Positions 24,301 to 36,300 of a stretch of 64,000 nucleotides of DNA are shown in pieces. The notes beneath the pieces were generated by a model, which worked only from the letters and a program-made list of their open reading frames with translations, ran no database searches and was not told where the DNA came from. The translations under genes and the position numbers were made by a program. Origin of the DNA: Gnetum montanum. Lineage: Eukaryota > Streptophyta > Gnetopsida > Gnetales > Gnetaceae. Every line of letters begins with the position of its first letter. Positions within the stretch are counted from its first letter, which is position 1. The stretch covers positions 407,644 to 471,643 of the forward strand of contig MNCI01026912.1 in the NCBI GenBank assembly GCA_015680685.1. The letters run 5' to 3'.

Positions 24301-27300
24301 TGACTTACCGTCCTGGAAAGGAGAACATGGTGGCAGATGCATTGAGTCGCCGTCCTCAACCTACCTCTCAGCTCTTTTCCATCATTGGGCCACAAACTTC
24401 ACACGTTCAATGTGATGAAGTGTTGTTGGCTAGAATTCAAGATGGTTTGAAAAGGGACCCCCCATATCATTGATTTAATGAAACTAATAGAAAATGGGCG
24501 AGCACCACAGCTCAAAATGAGGGATGGATTGCTTTGGTTTCAGGATAATCGAATATGCATTCCGAATTGGGATGGCCTACGCAAAGAGATAATCCAAGAA
24601 TGCCATGACACACAGCGGGCAGGGCACCCTGGATAGCAAAGAACCCTGGCTCTCATTGAGAGAACCTTCTTCTGGCCAAAAATGTATCGGGATGTGATTT
24701 CTTATATCCAGAAGTGTCTGGTGTGCCAGTAGGATAAGGGGTCTACGGAGAGTCCAGCTGTCCTTGGAAATCCCTCCATTTCCATGGGCTACAGTGTCTA
24801 TGGACTTCATCACGGGATTGCCGAATATTCAAGGCTTAAGCAGCATCATTGTTGTGGTGGACAAATTCTCTAAATTTGCCACATTCATTCCCTGTCCCTC
24901 ACAGTGCTCAGCTGAGGATATGGCAACATACTATTTTGACAAGGTGGTTCGATATTTTGGGTTACCCATGAGCATCATTTCAAACCGAGATCCGCGCTTC
25001 ACAAGTGCTTTCTGGCGAGCACTATTTGGCATGATGGGTACCACCCTCAAATTGTCAACCAGCTTTCATCCGTAGACCGTTGGGCAGACAGAACGGATGA
25101 ATCGAGTACTTGAAGAGTACCTTCGTCACTATGTTCGTAGTGACCAAAAGAACTGGCCATTTCTATTAGGGATTGCCCAACTAAGCTATAACATCCAGAA
25201 GTCCTCAACTACTGGGTTTTCTCCTGCAGAACTGGTAATGGGAAGGCAGCCCATTACCCCTCATATGGTCTCTCCCTCGTTGCAGGGTCGACATCCATCA
25301 ACAAATGAATTCTTGAAGAGGTGGTCTGAAAATGTTGATACAGCAAAGTATCATCTGGAGAGGGCAGTGCAACAAATGAAAAAGTATGTTGATCGAAAAC
25401 GCCAGCCTCGTGAATTCAAGGTGGGAGATTGGGTCCTCTTGAAGTTGGACCCATGTTAGTTTAAACCGAAACAGGGAACTACCTCCAAGCTGATGAGGCA
25501 GTATGATGGTCCCTTCCGGATCATCGATAAAATTAACCCTGTGACATATAAGCTTCAGCTACCGATCAATATGGATTGAGTCCATCCAGTTTTTCATGTC
25601 AGCATGCTGAAGCCATTGCCAGATGGGTTCCCATATCCGAAGAGAAGCCTCTCGATCCGAGAGCGACCTTGTATACAATCTATACAAGGGAAGAGAGCAG
25701 ATTGCATCCGGAACTTCCGGACCACTGGCCATTGGGGCAGATTTGAAAGTGGAGTTCCTCGTCCACTGGAAACATCGTCCTGACTCAGACAATAGCTGGG
25801 AACCACTAGAGCGCTTGAGGTCCCATGAAAACTTGATCCTGGACTTCTGTAGGGAGCAAGCAATCGACCTCCCACCTTGGCTGCTCCAATGATGGATGGA
25901 GAAACCTCCCATGTGAAAAAAAAAATCGGAAGAGGCGCGACATGCGGTGCCTTACAGGATTCGAGAGCGAATTCCTATGGGAGTCGGCCTCAAACAAGGG
26001 AGGAAGGTGCCTGGAGCCATTCAAAGTGCTCTATAGGCGATGGGGCTTAAGATTCAAAGAGTGCTGAACTTAAGACCCCTAGATCTTTGGATCAAACGAG
26101 TCAGGGGATGCCCTAGAACTCATGGATCCCTAGGTCAGTGCATTCTATCATGTTGCAATGATAGACCACTTGATGTCCTCCCATAGCCTGGCATTTTAGG
26201 CCAGGTATGGAAGGATGGACAGTCCAAGTCTTGAGGGGTGATGCTCTTGACTTGGGTGTCAGATGCTAGGATGAGTCCGGATCCTAGGAAGACGGTCAAG
26301 TTCAACGAAAATGCTTTACGGCCTTAGGCCCTAGCAGTTGGACCTTCCAAAACCAAAGATCCCTTCAAATTTGACTCAAAATAGCATGGACGTACTTCCC
26401 CAGAATTGACGAAATCCTCCCTTGGTTTTGATGTAGCACCCTCCTGGGTTACCCAAGCCATGCTCTGAGGTCGTCACTCATTTTAAGCGGGGGAGGATTG
26501 TGAAAGAGGTAGCAGGGTTGGTGGTGGCCTGCTACCTCCCCCACGGTTCGGGGGCCGTGGGGGCACAAGGGATCCTCTACTCCTCGTGTCTTCGAAACCA
26601 TACTGCCATGGCAGTTCCATGCATTAGTAAGAGGAGGCTACGACCTACCTCATTACCCCACTCGGTAGGACCTTGCCTGGGAGGGTTGCGTAGTTCAACT
26701 CTGCATTGGGATGCTTTTACCGGGTGTGTCATGGGACATGCTATGGGATGTTGCGTGCACTCCTTGGAGCGCGACACCAACTACCAGCACGCGATGATGA
26801 ATCTGGAGGGTTCAGCTGGTAGTCTCCGTAGTGTCCACGTGAGTGGAGCAAGGGAGTGCTATCTAGCTTGTAGCATATCGCGAATATTGTTTATGAAACA
26901 CCGCTCAGGAGACATGCTAACACTAACACATTGTTTGTTGGCATGTGTTTCAGGATTGTTGATTGCTAAGGCATATTCCTCTTGAGTTTTGTCCCGATTC
27001 AGAATCTGCTTGGGAAACTCTTGGGGTGCCAAACAACGTGCTTAGGGACAACGTTGTTACAGGAAATGAACCATACCAGAACCTTATCAATGTAAGTTGC
27101 CTATATATCTATGCTCACACAAAGAATTAAGTTCCCAGGCAATTCTACAAAGCTCAAAGATAATTCCCACTAACATGCAACTCAAGCATATTAACATGCT
27201 TCCTCCACACCTTTTGCTTGAAGGAAGTTGCCCACAACCAACCAACAAGGCATACTCTCAATAGAGGAGAACCCACATAAAGCAAATAATTGGATACAAT

Positions 27301-30300
27301 TTATCCAAGTTCTTGCCCAACAAATACTTAGGCATGTCATTCTTTACAAGCTATCCACTAAAAGATATATGGTCCATGCCATTGAGATACATGGGGAAAT
27401 GAATAGAAGATTATTAGTGTTGGTTTCTGTCCTCAATAATAAAAATGACAGTTGCAACAGTTGTTTTAAATACAAATAAATTATGTGCTTTTCAAGCCTT
27501 CTTCAAGTTTCCACCCCAAGCGCATTAAGAACCCCCAAGGAAGTCACATGATGCTATGAAATTTTATCATTGGGTAACGGGACTTTGAGTAAGGTAATAC
27601 AAAAAGTTCACCTCTTTCCCAACATATAAAGGATCATCACCTAGAGGCTCAATGCTCACCCACTAAGGTAGGGTCCTAGGAGGGTCAATGGATAAACAAA
27701 TACCTAACTTCTTTCAAGTGGCTCCATTAAGGCTTGAACCTAGGTCGTACAACTTGAGAAACAAGCACCTTACCATCACTCCAAATGATAGTTAATGTAG
27801 GAGATGGATAGAATTATTTGGAAGCTTTTATGGCAATAGACAGAAGATAAGCATCATTTTCATCTTGTAAATTGGGAACAGGCAGCAAAGCCTAGAAGTC
27901 ACAATTGTTGTGGGATAATGAAAAAGAAGATCTTATTGCCACAAAACTCATGCCCCTTGTGTTTGACATGGTATGAGAATTCAGATAGTAAGGTGAGGTG
28001 TCATGCATTCACGTTACAATATGAAATGATTTGGGACTTGTAGCAATCCAATAGGAACTGGATGATGCCCAGGACACCAACTTAAGGACATGACCAGTTC
28101 TGCAAGTAAAGGGTTGAAGCCCATGTTATACCTAGTAGCGCAAAAATCCTCAATGTCTGATCAGGAAATGGATTCATGGTTGGAAATATGACAGTGCCTC
28201 AGCAAAAGCGATTCCTTAGTTCTCTAAGCTACCAATGGAAGGGGCAATGATAACCAAGGGGGTGTCATACAATTGTGATGTCATGCTATAATTCTTAAAT
28301 AGCAACCTAAGCACTCCAGAGAACACGTGTTCTGTCAGAGCGGCAGCAGAATATTTTCTCAATATTCTTGAAGTTGGCTGCATCAATAAAAGATTGAAAT
28401 ATTGAAGTAATTGAAATACAGATGAAATGGGAAGCTGAAACTATGAAATGTTGAAATAACTGAAACTATGCTGCTATGCTTGTTGAAATAAACTAAAATG
28501 AACTGAAACTGGAAAAATGATAAATTTATACTATCTCCAAAAATAGCACAAAATATTAAAGTGTAGCAACCAATAACAATAAGCAACTTTGAGAGAGATA
28601 CACAAAAACAACAAAGGAGGAAAAACACGAATTGCCTCTAGAGGAGGTGCTATCAAAGCACTCTTTACTCAACTCCACAATGGAGAAATTCCTCAAATTC
28701 CCCCAAATGCTTAGCAGGCAGACTACAATTTAATAATTGCACAAATTTGGAGTGAACAATAAAACAAAACACAAGCTTAGAGGTGGAGGTGCTAAAGAGC
28801 ATCCTCCACCTCTTGGGGGAGATCACTCCACACTTTCTCACAATGCCCTCTTGGATCTTCCTCTCTTCTCTTCTTCCCCGACTATCTTGCCAAGGAAAAA
28901 AAACCTTAGCACCTTAACTTTAAAGTATTAAGTTTTTGAAAAATAATGTAGGTACCACCAACATAAACTACTTTTTACCTGTCACCATGTGAGTTACCTT
29001 ACATTTTCCAAAGTTGGCTGCCACCACATGAGTTCATGTGGCTTCGCTTGCCAAGAGATGTCTTGTCTAAAAGCTCAAGTTGACAATGAGACATCTCATC
29101 TAAGAGCTCAAGTTAACAAGGAGACATCTTACCAAGCTTGTAGATATCCCGTATGGTCAAGGAAAGTTCTAAGTTGGCAGTTCCAAGTTGAAAATAGCCA
29201 CAAAAGATGAGAACAAGATGAAAACAGCTGAGAATCTCCAAGTTGGTCATGGGGAAGGTTTCCCTCGTTCTTGTCTTGTAATTCATAAATAGTGATGCCA
29301 TGTTTGATTGTTTCACATGCAAGTGTGTGTGTTTTTTCATGAGAGAGTTGTGGAGAGAGATTGCATAAGAGTGTGTGCATCTCTACGGTCAATTGTGTGT
29401 GTTTGGCCATTGAAACTCTCTTGTGAGTGTTGGATCTCAATCCTGTGTTATGGGAGAGACCTAGTTTGATTGTGCCTTGCATTGAGGTCAATCGTTGTAT
29501 GGTTGTAGAGCCTCATGCTCTGCATTGTTGAGTGTGTGAGTGATTTGTGATGTTTGTGGGTTGTAGAACCACTGTAATTGTAATCTTCTTTAAATTAATT
29601 GAAGATAGCTAGTTTTCTTGTTTTCTAGCAATTGAATTGTCTTCATACATTATGGATTCAGGGTGCGTTTTAAGGGTTAAAGCAAAACGGAGTGACCCTG
29701 CTCCAATAGACATCATAAAAAATGCCAAAAAGACCAGCTTCCCTCAAAAGATGTAAACACAATAAGGCAACACAAAGCTCACACTTGTAGCATGATTAGA
29801 TATAGTGATGAACCTGAAATAAGAGAGAAAAGACATGGACCAACTGCCCATGAGGATGCAAGAAGCTTCCAACAGCACAAGAATCAAATGGTAGACTATG
29901 CATCAAAAGATCAGCTAGGAAAAGATGGCCTGCTTTCCTTGGACACATAAGAGCATGATACAGAGGAACACCCTCTAATGTTCCAATTATCCAAAGACAT
30001 GGAGGCAGCAGCAATGTGGCTGAGAGATTCCCAAGCACTGAAGGCAGCAAGCATGAAAAAGGAGAAGTGAACAAACACAAGCATGAAACCACCCGAACCA
30101 CCAGCATCCCACAGCCTGCAAGATCATCTAAACCTAGAGGATCACCCCACGCTACTACCCATGGACTCCCCAGACACAACACTCAGATGGAAAAAACTTT
30201 ACCTCTCTTCGCTACCCTTGGGCCAATGGGCCAATACGGCATGCCACATGCTCAGGGCTGGCGGCTCAGGGCTGGCTGCCAAAAATCATGGTCATTATCA

Positions 30301-33300
30301 ACCAAAAGAGGGCAGTATTTCACTGTAAGCATACACTTGCTTACCAAAGGCACAAAAAAAGCCACTGTGAATAATAGATCAGTATACCCTACCCTACTGC
30401 AAGCTTTTGCATAGCTGGCCACTCCCATCCAAATTATGGGAGACCCACTTGCCTAGCTTGGTGCTGGCAATTTTGTTTCTCGTCTGTTGGCCCCACTGCC
30501 TGTTCTGGTTAAACCCACATTGATATTTATTCTTGGTTAGCAGATGTGGCAATAAACTTTTGGTGTCATTATCATATAATAGAAGTTGATAGCTTTTCCA
30601 ACATGAGCTCCCAAAATAAAAAGAAATTAGGGTCAGACACCCAACAAAAAGAAATTAATATTACAAGAAATGAATTAATTGTTCAACAATCAAAGTAAAA
30701 TAGTGCTATGCACTTTAGATAATAAGAGACAGGTTATATGTTCAAGGTTGTTTGGTGTTAGCTTAGTGGTATGAGTCTCGGCTTGGTAACCCCAAGTCAT
30801 AGGTTTGATTCCACTAAGTAGCACTAAGTTATAAATTCCATCAAAGGAATTGTGAAACTGGTCTGATAGATCTAAGAGCTCAGTGGATGTAAGTAAAAAA
30901 ATTTCAGTTTCAGTTATATAAGCTACTAATGTGTTGGCCATGGCTCCTATTAGTGCATTACTATGGATGTTGCCGAGGACAGAAGCTATTTTGGCATATG
31001 ATGCATGGCCCTGCCGACCAGTGGGGCATTTTGTAAGGCTTATATTTCCTAATTAATATATGCAATTTGATTTCCTCCCCGAAAAAAAATATCATTACTA
31101 CGTAGAAAAAGTTGGACTAACAGGAGGGAATCTTGGAATCCCATCACAAGGAAAGAGATTTCGTTAAAAATTTATTTAAAATAAACTTATTTAAAAAAAC
31201 AATTAAAGCAAAAGAAAAAAATTGTAAGAAAATAAGTTATCAAAAATTACTTCTAACCTTAATTACATCGCGGTTCAGATCATTTTTGTTCAGGATTTGA
31301 ACTGTTATCTTCTTTCCCTTCTCAGGAATGCTACCACCTGGTTTCAGCTGTCTCCGAAGATAATTTCAATATACGATTAATGCATAATAAATTGGAATGT
31401 TAAAAGTCACATGATCAGACATCAAAGAATATATTGTGAACAAAAAATTGAAAATTTATATTAAAAGAGAAGCATAAACCTAGAACGATTGGATTCAAAC
31501 ACTTGAATACTTACCTCAGAATTTCGATAGCCACAGACATCACAAGTTGAGGCCATGATAATTACTTCTTTGAAGTATGGAATGTCTAACATGCTTGTTA
31601 AGATTTCACAAATTTTACATATCATAAACAATTTCACATGCAAATTTCCAAAGCTTCGTTATGCAACTGCAGCTTCAACTAAAATTTAATTAGTAACCGT
31701 ACAATTTCTTTTGAGCCTAGCAACTTTTTGTTTGTGTTTAAAATTATTTGTTAAAGAAATAAGACCTGGAATCTTTGACTTTTTGGAAATATCAGTCCTC
31801 GCTGTCATGATCAAAGCCAAAAAAAATCATGACAAAAGACCATGGCTAGAGAGTTTTATGTAGGACAAAAATCTTTAGAAAGAAGAACATTAATCTGCAA
31901 ACAGGTTGATCACGAAAACAAGTACGTTATTTGTTTATTCTCTTAAAAGAAGATGTGAGAAAACAGAATTCTGTCAAATTCAATACTAGAACTTGCCAAT
32001 GGAAGATAACAAAACAGAAACTTTGAAGCTTTGCACTGGAATATAGTTTTTATTGCATTCGTTTCTGCATGGGATTGCTCGTCCAACTCTAGTTCATTCA
32101 GCATCACCTGTTGAGCTTCATGTTTTGTTCTATTCAGAAATGGTTTTCAGTTTCCAAGCCTTGGATAACCTTGTGTTATGTGACATTTACTCAAGGTTTC
32201 ATTTTCACTATGTTCAAAACTCAAATATAAATTTCAGCAACAACTTAGGATACTTGTTAAATACATTCGAGTTTCACATCGTGCAGCACATGCCCCACAA
32301 GTGGAAGGAAATGTCATTACCTGTAGAACACAATTCAATTAAACAAAAAGAAAAGCACAATAAAGTTAAACCTAAAAATAATTTTGAAAACAAAAATAAA
32401 AAGATAACAAAGTTTTAAAGAAAATGGAAAAGCTAATATGCTCACCTCCTCTGGTGCTGAATATTTGAATAGAGCTGCCGCGACTTCATCACTATTACCC
32501 TGAGCAATAGCTCTATGTGCTGCAGATGCTCCTACAGAGCCATGGGGTTCTTTCCTTGTCCCAGCAGGCACATACTTTGTTCCTTCTTGAACAAAATTTG
32601 AATTTTGTTGTTCAGATTGCTGTTCATTAGTGGAAGAATCAACCAAAAATCCCAGCGCTGCTTGTTGCTCTGGTGTGCGGTCATAAAATTTCACCTGCAG
32701 TAATGGGTCTAAAGCTGGAGCATTTCTGCAAGGGAAATATCATTGAAAGTCAATATACAGCCAACCACAATAATTGATATAGTACAAAATATCCGTACGG
32801 AATGGTATTCGTAGAATTCAAAGATGATATGCACCCCAGGGCCTATACATAAATAAGACCACATGACCTGTACCTTGTAAGGCCACAACTTTCTACACTT
32901 CAGTACCACCTTGTCGGCAAAGTAGTCAAATAATGCCACAATAATTATGCTATGCATTGTTCCCATATACATAAACTCTCTAAGCTTTTTCCTAAATGAC
33001 CGAAAGGAAACCAAGACAGTAAGGCACTGTTAAGGTGCTCCCAGTAAAACAAGAAAATAAGAAGGTTAGGGCTATTCATTTTCCAATACATTGCATTTGC
33101 ATACGCCCAATATGTCAATGAGCTTTCTTTCCTAAGGTCATTGCCTAGCTTTGTACAGGCAATTTCAAGGAAAGTACAAATGAATTGATAGCATTATATA
33201 AAGATGCACAGGTTTACAAGACTAACCTCTGTTAGAAAATACACGATAGCAAGGCACTGTGTACATTGTTTCCCCAGTAAAACAAGCGAATAAGGAGGTT

Positions 33301-36300
33301 TGCACTGAAAAGAATTGTATTTGTTTTCCAATACATTGTATATAAACAAGTCCAAAATATCGGAATAAATCCCGTTTCCTAGAGTCCGTGGCTAGCTTTG
33401 TACAGGCAATACAAAGGAAAGTAGAGATAAATCGATGGTACTGTGTGAAGTGCACAGCTCTACAGAACTAACATTTGTTAGAAAGTACACTGTAATTATA
33501 TGTTTTTATTTTCATACAAAACTAAACAGATACATCCAGCATGACCTATATGTATGTTGGTTTGATTTTAGTTTCGTCTGTTTAATTTGAGATGTTCGTT
33601 AGTTACATGAAGCAATAATTACTTGATCAGAGTCCTTTTATGAAGTCAAATAATTATTTATTTATTCATTTATTTTGAATGGCTAAAGATAATATTCTGT
33701 TAATGAAAAAACAAGATTTGAAGTACAACCAGAATTCTCTTGGTTTAATAGAAATCATCCAAGAAACATGTCATTGCATAAGCTGTTAAAAAAATTGATA
33801 GAAAAAACCATAAGCCTACCCTCTTTTACTACACTGCTGGCAGCTTTAAGTGAGAACATTCTAATATTCTAACTTCTGCTATCAGAATTTTGATTACAAA
33901 TCCTGATAAGCATTCTGTCAGATATAGAATTTTGGAAAATGACTTTCAAACCAAGTGGTTACTGGTTGTTATTTCTTTTTAGCCTCTAAAAACTCTCAAG
34001 AGTTCTGAAAATTGAAATTTAAGAAACATTTTCTAATGCTAAAATACCTTCCTAGTTGATTTGCCAGGTGTATGCACAATTGACGATTAATGCAGGACCT
34101 AGTAACTAGTGGTACTTTAATGATAAGGTAATAACCAACTCAACCATGCAAAAGTTAAAGACTTTACTTGTCATGCTAAGAATCAAACCCACCTAAGTTC
34201 TTTAATAACTCATCAGTTTAATCAACAAAACTGCGCTTGACTGTTTTACTGAAGATTACTAGTCATATAATGCTACCTTCTAAGAAGGAAAACGAGAAAA
34301 CAAAACTTATTTTGAAATGAACAGAACAGAACAGTTTTTCTTATGTTCCAAACCTTGCCAGATCTATTGGACGTGTCCTGCCTTAACTTATTTTTTAGTA
34401 TTCAGCAAAATACACTTTAATGCACCAGAAATGAGCATGTCTCTACTGTAAAAATCGATGCACAGGTATGTATGATGATGAAATCTATAACAAATAACTA
34501 ACCAGCTTCAATGCAAGAATATAAGTATGTGGAATAAATTATTTGAAAATTTCAATGTAGAAATGCATGAGCAAATAATATGCATAGCTCCAGTACAAAG
34601 CCTGGATAAGTGACTCACGGATTCTCAATGAAGCTGTTCCCTGCTGGATCATCAACAACAAATGTAAATGATTGCTTTGCAGCTGCACATAGACTTAACC
34701 TTTCCAAAAATTGATCTATAGCTTCAGCTGTTCCTGGATCTACTTTCTAGGTAACGATAAAGTATAAACATTAGGTACGCAAACTACCACATAACCAGAA
34801 ATATATTGCCTTTAAAGGATTGCTAGAATACATACTCTGCGTTCTTCCTGAAGCGCCTCTAACTCCTCCTTAGCTCTTAATAGTACACCTTCTACCTGAA
34901 AGTTTTAAAGTAACTATTAAATCAAATGTTTACCCTGCAACAAAGCAAAAACATTGAGAAAAAGATATCTTACATATAACATGAAACATTAATTTTGTTC
35001 TTTTCTGACCATTTTTACAGCTAAAGAATTAAGTGTTCCACTATGTTGGGATAAGGCTAAGATGATGACGATGAAAAAAAAGAAAACACATGAGACAAAT
35101 GATGTTCGCTTTCAAAGAAAACATGCACAAACTTATACTAATCTTGTTTTTAACAAGTAAAGGGGATTATATTAATAAAAAGAGATTTGAATAAAATGAG
35201 ATTAGTCTTGGAAACTCAACAATCAACCAAGATGAGAGGATCAAATTTTTAAAAATAAAATAATACTATCAAGGTAGTAATGTAATCCTAACCTCTGAAA
35301 TAAAAGTTATAATCATGTAAGGCTCAAAGACTCAAGTAGTCAAGTTCCATTTTGTATACTGCATTCCCCTTCTAATTGTTTACTGCTAGCCACCAAACTC
35401 TATCTGAAAAAGTCCTTCAGTCTCTTTCCTTCTAGATTTAAAAGATCATAAGTAGTAGCAAAGCATTCCAAATTTTATTAATGTGTTGAGTTCCATCAAT
35501 CCAAATCTAGGCTACTACAAGATCTTGTAAACATTCTGGTTAATAAAATGTTGATTTGTAACTTTCCAAACTCTCTTCCAAATATGAGCAATTGCAGCGC
35601 AATGCAAATTGATATCGTTGCTATCTTCACAAGCATTCTTACAAAAACAACATCATTTGTTTATCATCCACCTTTGCTTCAATAAATTATCTAATGTTAA
35701 AATTTTCATTTTTGGTGTAAAAAAGATATGAACTTTAGAGATTCGATCCATTTCTTCCAACAAATAGCTTCTTTATCCACTTAAACTTCGCATAAAGTAT
35801 CATAAGCCTCCACTACTTTATAAGAATGTTTATTTTCCAATAAACAATCCTTACCATCCTGAGATTTCATACAATGCTTCCTCATCCATGAACATATGTT
35901 TTCAAGCCTCGCCCATATTGTGGAAGGACCAATAATATATTGTGCTTTTAGAAAATCTTCTATATTGTTCAAACATTTGGCCTTCATTACTTTAACTCAC
36001 AGGACATTTTCATTCCTAATCCTCCAAGTTAACTTTCCCAAAAGAGCCATATTCAAATAGTGTGATTTTTTAAGTCCAAGTCCATCACATTCCCATGAAT
36101 GACAAATTGTATCCCAATCCAATTGATGGATTTTTTTTCTTCTTAAAATCCTACCAAAGAAAATCACATTCTAACTTTTCAAGTCTCTTTATGTAGCATC
36201 CATAGTTTTACCCCTTCAAGTGTTAAACATGCTTGTTTAGGATTTGAAGCATTGACTTGCCACTTTTGATTAATTAGTAGGCTTTGTTTAGAATTAAACC

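Larger units (their letters stand above)
20518..27061 (+). mobile_element. Ty3/gypsy chromovirus, complete ends, inactive
   Basis: Bounded by LTRs that start TGTGA(G/A)AGAGG and end TTACA, with GGAAA duplicated on both sides (20513-20517 and 27062-27066). The gene order is gag, protease, RT, RNase H, integrase, chromodomain, which defines a chromovirus. gag and pol share one frame through RT. About 13 in-frame stops and several indels disable it. The primer binding site and first part of gag lie in the N gap. It is in the 21-kb ZPR1 intron, opposite to the gene. Confidence 0.96.

Noticed and set aside
30745-30810. A possible tRNA gene (A and B boxes)
   Set aside because: No acceptor or anticodon stem pairing; the B box deviates (GGTTTGATT), and the same sequence with the same tail recurs elsewhere as a SINE-like element.
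31586-31643. Open frame upstream of ZPR1 exon 11 ([18 protein letters not shown]), which first looked like a degenerate half zinc finger and suggested a pseudogene
   Set aside because: No in-frame acceptor exists for it. The true exon 10 was found at 32254-32320 with a perfect [11 protein letters not shown], and TTAG at 31586-31589 gives the matching phase.
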